This document shows, in pieces, positions 52,821 through 63,250 of a stretch of DNA of 64,000 nucleotides. Source of the stretch: Aphidius gifuensis (Eukaryota; Arthropoda; Insecta; Hymenoptera; Braconidae); assembly GCF_014905175.1 (NCBI RefSeq), contig NC_057788.1, positions 5,828,001-5,892,000 on the forward strand. The letters are read 5' to 3'. Numbering within the stretch: position 1 is the first letter of the stretch; every line of letters starts with the position of its first letter. The position numbers and the translations under genes were made by a program. The notes beneath the pieces are model-generated. The model saw only the letters and a program-made list of their open reading frames with translations. It was not told where the DNA came from and ran no database searches.

Positions 52821-55800
52821 TTAAAGTTCATCATCAAATTTATTTTCACTTTTTTTAATTGCACCTTCATCACTAACTACTTCATTAGTTAAATTTAATT
52901 CTTCATTTTCTTCTGTTATTATTTTTTCTTTATCATCATCTTTAGGTTGTTCATCGTCAATAAATTGTTTAGCTAAAATATCATCATTCAATACTGGTGT
53001 TGTATTGTCTTTACTAACTTTAGCTACTTTATGAAATTCACTTCGTAAATTTTTTAATACATCTTGAATATTTTCTAAAAGATTGTCATATACTTTGTAT
53101 GACTCAATGAGAGCTTCCATTTCTTTTGAATTTTTATTAACTTGAAGTAAAATTGATTTTAATTTTTTTGCTAAATTTGGTGGCAATCCATTGAATGGAT
53201 CAAATGCTTCAAGTTTTGGTTCAATATCAGATAATTCTTTTAAAAACCAATTGACAAGTTCAATTGTATTTAAATTTTTTTTAATTATTGTATTATCTGT
53301 TGGTTCATTTCTTTCTTTTTCTAACCAATCATAGTATCCTTCAATTTGTGTCAATGGAATTATTTTAAATGGTGGTTTTTTACTTTTAGCATATATTTGA
53401 TTCATTATTATTTGCTTAACAGCATACCAAACTTTTTCAGTTGATGATAAATCAATATCAGATAAATTTGGTGATATTTTTTTAGTTGTTATTGTATTTT
53501 TTAATGGTGGTTCAATAACAATATTTGCATCTGTTGTTATTTTTATTAATGGAATAATTTGTCTTGATTTTTTATCCTCATTTATCAAATTTTTTGGAAT
53601 AAATGCACGTAATTTTTGATGCTCAATTATTAATTCTTCACTCTTGATAATTTCATTATCAATTTTTAATTCTATTGGTGCCACAATGGTGTTTTGACTG
53701 CCTCCGGTTGGACTCTGTGTCAATGAAATATATATATATTTAATTTTAATATTAATATTAATTTTATTTTAGTTTTTTTATTTTATTATATTGTGTAACA
53801 AAGAAAAAATAAATTATTATTATTAATTATTATTAGTTATTTTTAAAACAACAAGGAAGGAAATAAAATTATGGAAAAAAAAAATAATATCTAGAATAGA
53901 ATGACAAAAAATTTAGGTAAACAAATCAATTTATTTAGCTTATTGGGAATAAATTATATTTTTTATATAGTTAAAAATGTTTGTCTTCTTAAACTTAAAA
54001 GACGAAACCAATATTCAATGATAAAACATAACAAAACACAAACAAAACAAACCTGACTTGATACTGGACGTGATAAAAATTCTTTAACTGAACTTTTTAT
54101 TCTTTCAAACATGGATTTATCATCATCTGGTGATTTTAATAAAATATCATCACCAATATAATCACCTAAAAACAAATAATAATATTATTATTTAACAGTA
54201 AAGCTAATTATTTATATTTTTATTAATAAATAAAAAGTAAATAAAGCTTACCAATTGTTACAACAATGTCATTATCACTATCAATAATTGCACGTACAAG
54301 TTCAGTTGCTTCAGTATTAAACAAAAAAACAAATGGTATTTTAATATCATCAGTTGTTGTTCCATCACCTGACATTGCAAACATTGGTGATGTAGTTGAA
54401 CTTGAGCCAATTGTTGTATCCAATACAATACCAGCTAATGCACCAGCTTCTTGAATTATTTTAGCTTTTTCAATAAACATACAATTTCCTCTAGATACAA
54501 GTGCAATATTTCCTTCAATCATTTTAGCATTAACTAATGTATCACAACCTTCAGCTGGTTCAGTAAGTACTGGTTTACCAATAATCTTACTGTTACCACG
54601 TAATTTTGGTCCAAATTGTGCTGGTCCACCAATTAATGTAACCTCTTTAAATCCTTCAATATCTTTTCTTAAATATGTTACTGCCTCAGGTCTTGTTTCT
54701 GATTCTTTAGCTTGTCTTCTACTTAACTCAACCATTTCTTGCATAAACATAAGGCCCTCTTCAGCATCTTGTACTGTTCTTGCATTTGAAAATGTATGCA
54801 ATAATTGAATACGTCCATCAGCTGATGTTAATATTGTTATTCCCATATTACTTAACATTTTCAAGTGTTCTAAATTATTTGCTTGAAATTGTGATGCACT
54901 TAAACGACGTTTAACTGTTCTTCTTGGACAAACATCTTCAACCATATTACGTAATGGTTGACGTACTGATGCTGGAAATAAATGTAAACTATTTGGACAT
55001 GTACGATCAAGTTCTTCAACTTCAACAGCATCTAAATCAATTTCCTATTTAAATCAAAAAAATATATTAAATTAATTAAATATAACTTTGTTAATAACAA
55101 AAAAAAATAATATAAAATAATACTTACTGATGAAAAATTACTACGAACAGCAGCCAAAGTTAATGGCAATAAATGTCCTTCAGTTGTAAATATAAATTCA
55201 TCTAAATCAAGTACCAATTCACTTGGTTCAGCAAATAAAAGAAATAAATACTTGAAAGTTTCAGATAATACAAAACTTTCCATTGTATCATCATGTTTAT
55301 TTGTACGAACATCTGATACAGCTGCATAGCCACAAGGTACTCTGGCATATGTTTGAAGACTTTTAAGAACTTTACGACCAACACCCAAATAATAATGATC
55401 ACCAGTTGCACGATATAGAAAATAAGTTGATTCTAAAAATTCTGGACGTAATGGATGATGTCCCCAATGAACTTGAAAATCAGTTGTAAATGCTTCTGGT
55501 ATAAAATTATGTCTTTGCATAACTTGATACAACATTTCATGAGTTTCTACTGCTGGTTTTATATCACCTTTTAATACCTTTTATTTAAAAAATAAAATTA
55601 TTTATTTATTTAAATATACACCTATGCATAATTTTATATGAAATTTAAAAATTTATTTACCTGAAGTCCAGGCCAAAATGCCAAAAGAGCATCCATAAAA
55701 TTTTTTGAATTTGTATTTGGTCTGTGCATGTGTACATCGAGTAACATTGGACCTTGACTTACATATTTCATCACAGCCTGGTAATGTTTATTAAAACGAC

Positions 55801-56916
55801 CCAAATATTTTTCATCGCCTTAAAAAAAATTAATTTAAATATTAAAATCAGCATAAGTTATGATCTACAAGTTATGTATTTTTATTTTAATAATTACCTA
55901 ATAAAATATATGCTTTCAGACAGTATTCATAGTATGAATCAATTCCAGCACCAACACCAGAATCACGTCTGACCCAATCGCCAGAATGTACATTTAATAC
56001 TGATCCCATAAGATCAGTTCCTCTGTGTCTCATTTTCCACAGAGCATCCATAGCTTTTTGTGCTTTTTCTTCAAATATTGTTTCACCAGTTAATCTAGAT
56101 AATGTTGCCATTTCTAATATCATACTTCCAGCACATGCTGTACATGTTTCACGACACATTTCAGCTGGTATACCTTTCATTCCATTTTGTAAATTAATTC
56201 TACCATATGGAATTCCAGTTGTTGTATTAAATGCTGGTAAAAATCTGTATCCTAAATCTTTAGCAAGAGCCAAAAGTTCACCACGATACCATGGCATAAT
56301 ATCAGCACGTATTTGTAAATATTCAGCAAGTATGTGTCCACTCAAAAGACCCCTTTATTGACAAATTTTTATCATTAATATATTATTATTATTGAGATAA
56401 TTAATACCAAAATATAAAAAACTTACCCAAGCATACGAATATTTGTTTCAAATAAAGATACAATAACATCAGTATCAAATGTAACATTTGTAACAATTAA
56501 TTTAACAGCATTTTCAAATTCACCAAGATCACCAAGTACAACAAGTGTATCAAGTGTGTCGACAAGTGTTAATGAAAAATTACCAAGTGTCGAATCAATA
56601 TCACCTCTATCTGGTTCTGATCCACGATATCTTCCTTTACAACTCAGTGGCATTAATTCATCAGCTGGATAAGCATTGTCCATGTAAGCATTGTATGCAT
56701 GATAAAACATATCTCGAGCTTCCTCCCTAATAATATTTAAATAATTAGATTAAATTAACAATGGAGAAATTAACAAAAAATGAGTTCAACTTACTTGAGA
56801 GAGTTTCGCTCTTTTCTACTCATAAATTCTACATGATTATCTTCACTTGAAGCACATGATAAATCAAGAACTTGTCCAACAATCAATAATCCAATTATCA
56901 TATATTTTCTAGCCAT
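52821..56916 (-). CDS. EDEM3: ER degradation-enhancing alpha-mannosidase-like protein 3
   Basis: EDEM3 trims mannose from N-glycans of misfolded glycoproteins in the ER, marking them for ER-associated degradation. Eight coding exons join in frame: 56,795-56,916; 56,427-56,726; 55,898-56,352; 55,661-55,818; 55,128-55,577; 54,252-55,044; 54,053-54,165; 52,821-53,714. All have GT-AG introns, and the total is about 1094 residues (human is somewhat over 900). There is a hydrophobic signal peptide at about 1-22. The GH47 domain (about 40-490) shows GSEPDRGDID, FETNIRMLGG (Glu134 of the acidic catalytic set), SGVGAGIDSYYEY, RPEFLEST, LSETFKYL and FTTEGHLL. A PA domain lies at about 640-755. An acidic, disordered tail ends in DDEL, a KDEL-type ER-retrieval signal. 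The start at 56,916 is the only one giving a signal peptide. PA domain plus retrieval signal separates EDEM3 from EDEM1 and EDEM2. The gene is divergent from TRMT112. Confidence 0.96.
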
Positions 56917-58065
56917 TTTAACAGCCTAGATTGTTTTTTTATTTTTATTTGTCAAGATCTTATTCTTGAATGTTTTCTCATTATTCGTATAATTTTAATA
57001 CAAATAATTATCTTTTTTTCTCTTTGTTATTATTTATTATGTTTATTATGAATTTTTTAATTAAAATAAAATGTCAATCAATAAAATCACGTTGATATTC
57101 TCATACTGATTGTATGGTCACCTGATTTTATTATTTTTAAACTCACATATAAATATATGTCAATACTTTATCGATAAAATAAAAAGAAAAAAAATTAATT
57201 CATACAACTTTGTAAAGAATGTTTTTTTTTATTTATTTTTAACGATACTTGATAATTTTATTTAATTTTTTTATCTACTGATAACGAGTGTTAAAGTTTG
57301 TATAACTTATTCAAGTGAAATACAAATTTGACACGTAATACTTGTAATAATTTTATAATAAAAATTTTTTTTAATGAAGCATATGCTTACAAGTAAAAAA
57401 AAAAATAAAATTGTTGACATATACAGCTGATTACATATTTTAATTGTATTATATTTTTTTTACATGTACTTTTCAAGGCTAGACTAAATTGTAGATGATG
57501 TGGCTGCTGTCAAATGATGATATGACACATTTGTCATTAATTCAATTTGTCACAATTTATAATGAGCTATTTAACTAATTATTTTTGACAATTATCATTT
57601 TTTAAATTGTCTTTTTTATCACATTAAAATACACACTAATAATGATTTATATTATTATTTCATTTTGAACTTAATTAACTTTGTTTTAACTCTTGTAACA
57701 CATTTGATATCTGTATTGATGTGATTTAAAAAGTTTTAAGCAATTTGATGATGTGTTATCAGTAAAAAAACTAACCTGTTTTTTTATGTGACAATTGACA
57801 CAATAATAATAAAAAACAGTGCTGACACAATGACAGTACAATAACAAATATTTGTCTATTTTTTTTGTTTCAATGTTACTTAACCTGACTGAAATATTAA
57901 ATCGATTAATCGATTGCTCGATATGATTGTTGTCTATTGATTAGAATAACACTTCAGACTGTTGACGATACTTTGTATAAACACGCATGTTGCATGAAGC
58001 TGCATGTTCAATATTAATTATTAAATATCATTAAACTATAAATTAATTATTTAAAAAAAATAAAT
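56917..58065. promoter_or_regulatory. shared intergenic region between divergent EDEM3 and TRMT112
   Basis: This 1.15-kb region lies between the two start codons, so it must hold both promoters and leaders. It is AT-rich. CACGT cores occur at about 57,087-57,091 (TCACGTTG) and 57,332-57,336, loosely resembling the XBP1/ATF6 element TGACGTGR on the opposite strand. No clear TATA box or CpG island stands out. UPR control of EDEM genes is known in other animals; here it is only a guess. Confidence 0.4.
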
Positions 58066-58710
58066 ATGAAACTTTTAACACATAATATGTTGTCATCTAA
58101 GTGTCTCAAAGGAGTCAATGTTGGATATCCACTTGGTATTGTGGTACGTATTTATTTATTGGTTGTTTTTTTTAACAAAAAAAATAATTGTGCTGACTGG
58201 TGTTATTATTATTATTATTATTTAATATTAAAAATACTCCAAACACGTGGTTTGCAATTGATGTTGAGTTAGTTGTTCATTGTTTTTTTTTGTTTTGTCA
58301 ACAGGCTAAGGATATCAAAGTACTTGAGGTAGATTTTAATTCAGAATTTATTGCAAGGATTATTCCAAAATTGGACTGGCCAACTTTGTGGAAGGCAGCT
58401 GAAAGTGTAAGTAAACAAACAAATGTTAGTAGTTTTTTTTTTTACTATTAAGAAGAATAAAAAAAGGGTAAAATATTGGTAATTAAATAATGTTATTGTT
58501 ATTAAAATTTTGTAGATTGGACATGTTGGTGAATTGCCAGTGGAACTAATTCAAGATTATGAATCTAATGAAGATTTTTTAAAGAAAGTTCATCATGTTT
58601 TACTTGAGGTTGAAGTCGTAAATGGTGATTTACTTTGTCCAGAGTCTGGACGTAAATTTCCAATTAATGATGGTATACCTAATATGTTACTTAATGAAGA
58701 TGAAGCATAG
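58066..58710 (+). CDS. TRMT112: TRM112-like multifunctional methyltransferase activator subunit
   Basis: TRMT112 is the small zinc-binding partner that stabilises and activates several methyltransferases acting on tRNA (ALKBH8, TRMT11), rRNA (BUD23/WBSCR22, METTL5) and release factor eRF1 (HEMK2). Three exons, 58,066-58,143, 58,305-58,406 and 58,516-58,710, join in phase 0 with GTACGT and GTAAGT donors to give 124 residues, matching the usual length of about 125. Family features are the start MKLLTHNMLSSKC, the NVGYPL segment, FNSEFIARIIPKLDWPTLW, and the C-terminal LLCPESGRKFPINDGIPNML. In animal homologues the zinc ligands of yeast Trm112 are partly lost; here Cys residues remain in SSKC and LLCP. 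An AATAAA lies at 58,747-58,752. The gene is divergent from EDEM3, and both lie between inverted-repeat arms. Confidence 0.96.
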
Positions 58711-59019
58711 GTATTTTAATTATCGTTATGAAAATTAAAATTAAAAAATAAATTTACAACAATAATAATAATGCAAAAAATGTAAATTTTATTACAACGA
58801 AAACATTCTAATATCAATATTAATTTTGTTAATAATTAAGTAATAAAAATAACTATTACAAAAGTAAAAAAATTGATTTTTATTCTTTAAATGAGTAATG
58901 TTATATTTTTTATGAGTTGAATAAAATTTATAATTACGTCGTATTGTTTATCATGGTTAAATTATTATTAATTGAATTAATATTAATCAAAATTTATTGT
59001 TTTTTTTTTTTTTTTACTA
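58711..59019. other. TRMT112 3' UTR and AT-rich spacer
   Basis: The likely TRMT112 3' end (AATAAA at 58,747) is followed by low-complexity sequence with a poly-T run at about 59,000-59,015, directly next to the right inverted-repeat arm. I see nothing else. Confidence 0.6.
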
Positions 59020-60740
59020 TTATTATTTTTCATTATTTTAAATTCTGGCGCGTGTCATCAGCCATTTTGTGTGTGTTCCCAAATTCAGTATGGCCGCCAA
59101 ATGATAAAAAATGCTCATCATTATTCGGCGGGTGCATACTTTGGAGCATAAAACTGTTAATATTATCAATCAATCGAGTCTTAAAAATATTAAAAGATTG
59201 TTAATTAAATTGTCCTCTTTATAATGAATATAAAAATAGGTGGGTTTATGTGTTATTTAATCAACAATGACAAGTTGAAAAAAATGACTTTGGCAAACTA
59301 TGCCGACAAGTCGACAACTTTCATGTACATTTTTTTTTGATATATAATTTCTCAATATCAAAAAAATTAATGTCAATGTATCATAATAATTAAAATACTT
59401 GTTTTTAATTAATTAAAAAATAATTTTATAATTTTTTTGCAGTTTTAAAACGAGTTTTGGTGTCTGGTATTTGAGATTACGTTGTCGATTTATCCATATC
59501 ATTTTTTTTGTCATACAATATCCAACACAATCATTATTTATTGAACAAAAAAACATAACAATTCATCGTAAGTTAATTAACAATTCATTAATGTTGGTTA
59601 AACATCATCATATCATCAATTGTTCTTTTTTTATTTTTTATTTTTTTATTGAAAAATTTATTGATACAAAAAAATTAATCAATTTTTCAAGCTGTCGTTA
59701 TAAATGTTTTTTTTTTTTTATAAATTAATTAACAATTTAATCATTGCTTTCAGTGGTTGAATACAATAGGATTTCGCCAAGCTCGCATTATGTAGGTGTC
59801 ATATCATTTATTCTACATTATGCATATTTTTTTTTAATTAAAATCTAACTGTTTAATAATTCATCACATTATAAATTTTCAGTCCCTGTAAATTGTGGTA
59901 TCCTGGATCAGCACTCATTTTGTTCATCTAGTCATTTCATCTGTGTTGTTGTTGTTGTTTAACAATTATTGTTTATAAAAAAAAACAAAATGCAATATAT
60001 ATACATTCTCAGGTATACATATATATATATAGCTAGATTCTTTTTAACAATTCAAAAATAATAAATAACAACAATATAATAATAATAATAATAATAAATT
60101 TTTCGATGGTAACTTAGAAATTGGCCAGGAGTTTGTGTACAATGCCAGCCAACACATTTTTATTCGTCACTGGTAGTACAGTCTTCATCAAACTTTCGTT
60201 TTAAAAAAGATCTGAAAGTAATACCGCCAAGTGATCTTTCGTCCAGGACGTGTTTTTTGTTAATTGAAAAAAAACAGTATGACATTTTTGGTGATCATTA
60301 TAAATAACTCGATCAGCTACTGGTTCTTGTTGCTGTATTTGATAAGATTATTGAATTTAGTTATGCATTGTTGCAAGTAATACCGCGCAGTGATTTTAAT
60401 GACGTTTTAATTTTCTTTAAAGTGTTAAAAATTATTGTTATTTTTTTTCGGATTAATCGTTTTTTGTTTTCCTATTTCATTTTTGTATAATATGATATAT
60501 ACATTATACATTCGGTATTTTTTTAAATTTTTTTTCATATCTTTAAAAGTATTAATTTGAACCGGTATGTGAAGTGTGAAAAAGTGTTAACAGTGTTTTT
60601 CATAAAAATCAGTGTAACATGTTTGGTGATCAATCAGAATTACTTCATCAGCTACTAGTTCTTCTGCTCTATTTGATGGGACAGCTATCTTCATCGAATG
60701 CTGGTTATTGCTGAATTAAAGGTCAGTGGTATTTCATTTA
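59020..60740 (+). repeat. right arm of the large inverted repeat around EDEM3-TRMT112
   Basis: This is the inverted counterpart of 50,530-51,900. Its outward (plus) reading keeps splice-like signals: acceptor at 59,441 with exon-like 59,443-59,577 and a GTAAGT donor (27 bases longer than the left-arm piece); exon-like 59,754-59,795 after CTTTCAG; and an acceptor at 59,882. From about 60,214 the arm is longer than its partner because the inner segment is duplicated in tandem (about 60,214-60,350 and 60,374-60,738) with AT-rich insertions. The second copy keeps GACAGCTATCTTCAT and a GTCAGT in place of the left arm's GTAAGT donor. Confidence 0.9.
60113..60304 (+). pseudogene. right-arm copy of the unrecognised open frame, truncated
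   Basis: This is the counterpart of the minus-strand frame at 50,561-50,863. It keeps the same frame for 64 codons (WPGVCVQCQPTHFYSS, KKDLKVIPPSD, KQYDIFGDHYK) despite an in-frame codon deletion and a rewritten segment after PPSD that also preserves phase. A TAA at 60,305-60,307 then ends it. Pieces of the remainder appear at 60,307-60,340 and 60,635-60,716, out of frame. It is likely non-functional as a protein exon unless a shorter product is made. Confidence 0.45.
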
Positions 60741-61293
60741 AAACCTGTCCATCTATATTATACTTGAGCATTTTTGATACCTGACAGCGTTATTTAATAC
60801 TTGAATAATTTTATCTTAAAAAAAAACAATGAAAAAAATAAACGTATTTGTTTATTCGTTGATCCTGTGCTGCGTATTTTATTAATCAAACGATTTGGTC
60901 AAACAAAAAAAATACCTATTTATTTTCTTAAATAATAACTGAATTAAAAATTGTCTTTGCAATATTTGCAAACATTTTTATTTGTTTTAACTATATTTGT
61001 CATGTTTTTTACGATAAAATTAAAACTTTATTTGAAAATCAGCGGTCAATTTTATTATTATTATTTCCGAATAAAAAAAACAAAAATACGTCGTGCGCAA
61101 TGATCTCTTGTTTCGCACCATGTTCAGAGAGTATCGGTAAAAAAATGGTAGACCATAAAAAAATGCCTGTATGACGTTCACTTGCATTTACTAAAAAAAT
61201 AATAAATACTGATTCAAAGTAATCGTTTTTTTTTTTAAATAAGTGTATACTGTCCATGTTTTTTTAATTGTTTTTAATAATAAATAATATAAA
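60741..61293. other. spacer upstream of the F-box gene
   Basis: AT-rich DNA that must hold the F-box gene promoter and leader. A slightly GC-richer patch lies at about 61,085-61,190. The minus-strand open frame there lacks splice signals or motifs. I see nothing else. Confidence 0.5.
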
Positions 61294-62670
61294 ATGGATC
61301 TAATAACTGATTACGAAGAAAGAAGATTATCAATAAATGTACTAGACACAGATTGTCTGATCAAAATATTTTCATATCTTCCATTTAAAGACAGAATCCA
61401 CATTGAAGAAGGTTAGTAAATTAAATTATATTTTTTACAATATTAATTATCTATTAAAAATTGTATTAATAATATATTTTATTGTTTTTTAGTTTGTCAA
61501 AAATGGCATGAAGCAAGTGAATTTTCATGGACTAATGTTACTCATTTCAATGATTCTAATCGTCATGAATCAAAAAAACATTTTGGTAATATAGTTCCAA
61601 TGCCATTGGATGTTGAAAAATTATTATTAAGATGTGGATTTTACTTAACAAAATTACAATTAAAATATACTGTGACGTCTAAAGTTTTATCCATAATTGA
61701 ACAATACTGTCCAAATTTAGTTGATTTTTATTATGACTATTTTCATTGTGATCGTGATTTTTCAAGAGACACTACTTTTTCAAGTATGACAAAATTAAAA
61801 AATTTGACAATATATCTGACACATTCTGCTAAATATTTGCCAAGTTTACCAGCAAATATAGAAGAACTCACAGTAATATCACATTTAAAATTTGAAAATG
61901 TATTTTTATTATTCGAGTATGACTTGTCAGTAAGTATCATTAAATCAATATCAAAATTTAATCAAATTATTTACTGTTTATTTTTTTTTTTACAGACAAT
62001 AGACTGTTGCAATGCTCTCAACTGTCTGACATTAAATAATATACCACTTCCTGAAAATTTATTAAGAGGTATTCTTCAAAAAACAACACTGACTTATTTA
62101 AATTTAAAAAATTGTTTATTTGAAACTAAAAAACCACTAGTTTTTAATCTTGATAATTTAAAATATTTAAATTTAAACAGTTTTTTAACAAGATCAAGAG
62201 ATTGTGTGTCATTTGTTATTAATTGTTATAAACTTGAATATTTTAATGCCAATAATTCATATTTAACTTATAAAGATAATCCATTTAATCAACTTGGACA
62301 TTTAAAAAATCTAAAAGAAATTTATATTAGCAAAGAAAATAAAAATAATAGAATTGGTATTATAAATGATATACCACAATATATTGGAAATAAATTTCCA
62401 AATTTAAAATCACTTGACTGTAGTAATCATGTTCAATTAGTTGATAATGATATTATTTTTATTCTTAGAAATTCACCCTATCTTGAGTATTTAGATGTAC
62501 GTCGTACAAATATAACACATGAAACACTAAGATGTGCTATTGATATTACAAAAGTACGTCAAAATGACATTAAGTTACAGCTTGTAACTGATAAAAGTAT
62601 TTTAAATGAACTTGATGATACAGAGGATGATTCACCATTTCTAATCATGCTTACAAAATCACCTGAGTAA
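61294..62670 (+). CDS. F-box and leucine-rich-repeat protein
   Basis: Proteins of this class act as substrate adaptors of SCF (Skp1-Cullin1-F-box) ubiquitin ligases: the F-box binds Skp1 and the repeats bind the target. Three exons, 61,294-61,411, 61,493-61,929 and 61,996-62,670, give 409 residues. The F-box is residues about 13-52 (INVLDTDCLIKIFSYLPFKD, then VCQKWHEASEFSW), split by intron 1 as G|TT. After it come irregular leucine-rich repeats, such as LKNLTIYL, LPANIEELTV, LKYLNLNSF and FPNLKSLDCSN, to about residue 390, with a short acidic end. The start is the first ATG before the F-box. Intron 2 (66 nt, GTAAGT to TTTTTACAG) contains no stop and is a multiple of three, so unspliced mRNA would still be readable. 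A poly(A) signal lies at 62,787-62,792. The exact FBXL subfamily is not clear; the divergent repeats suggest an insect-specific member. Confidence 0.88.
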
Positions 62671-63250
62671 AAAGAAATTATTCATCAATATATTATTTAT
62701 TTTAAGTTGAGTTTTTAAGCGTGAAAAATATTTGTTTATTATTATTGTTGTATATATATTTTTTTTTTATTTACATGAAATGTTTAAATAAATTAAAAGA
62801 ATGACGTTATTTTGTGATGATAATTTTTGACCTATTTTTTTCATATCTAAATGACTATTTTAATTATTTAAATATCGGGATAATTATAATTACAGTTTTA
62901 TTTAAGTTATATTCATTTTAAATGCAATTTTCATTAGCCTAATGAAAAAGACTTGATAAATATATAGGTTGATAAATAATATGTGTAGTAATTAAAATAA
63001 TAATTGTTCCATCTTATCATCATGTAAATTATTTCGAGTTTATATAAACGAAATCTAAAATATCGAGGTTATGTGTATTGCTTGCACCACTGAGTGTTTG
63101 ATCACAAAACAAGATACCGAAAAAGGAAAATAAAATAGTACAGCCCCAGAGTGTGGGCGTTAAAAAAAAATATTTCACACAGTGATAGTTTTGATATTAA
63201 TACCACGTAAGCATATAAAAAAAATTATTTAATTTCCATCTTGAAAAAAA
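62671..63250. promoter_or_regulatory. intergenic region with the DNAJC10 promoter
   Basis: 580 bp between the F-box gene stop and the DNAJC10 start. The first 120 bases are probably the F-box 3' UTR. CCACGT at 63,203-63,208 (ACGTGG on the other strand, similar to the XBP1 element TGACGTGG) is followed by ATATAAAA at about 63,213-63,220. A GC-richer patch (CAGCCCCAGAGTGTGGGCG) lies at 63,142-63,160. Confidence 0.4.

Noticed and set aside
54266..54454. Plus-strand frame opposite EDEM3 exon 6
   Set aside because: Antisense shadow of the EDEM3 PA-domain coding sequence.
58917..59204. 95-codon frame across the start of the right inverted-repeat arm
   Set aside because: It starts in poly-T-derived sequence. 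The part shared with the left arm is better explained as promoter or leader sequence, and the peptide has no recognisable feature.
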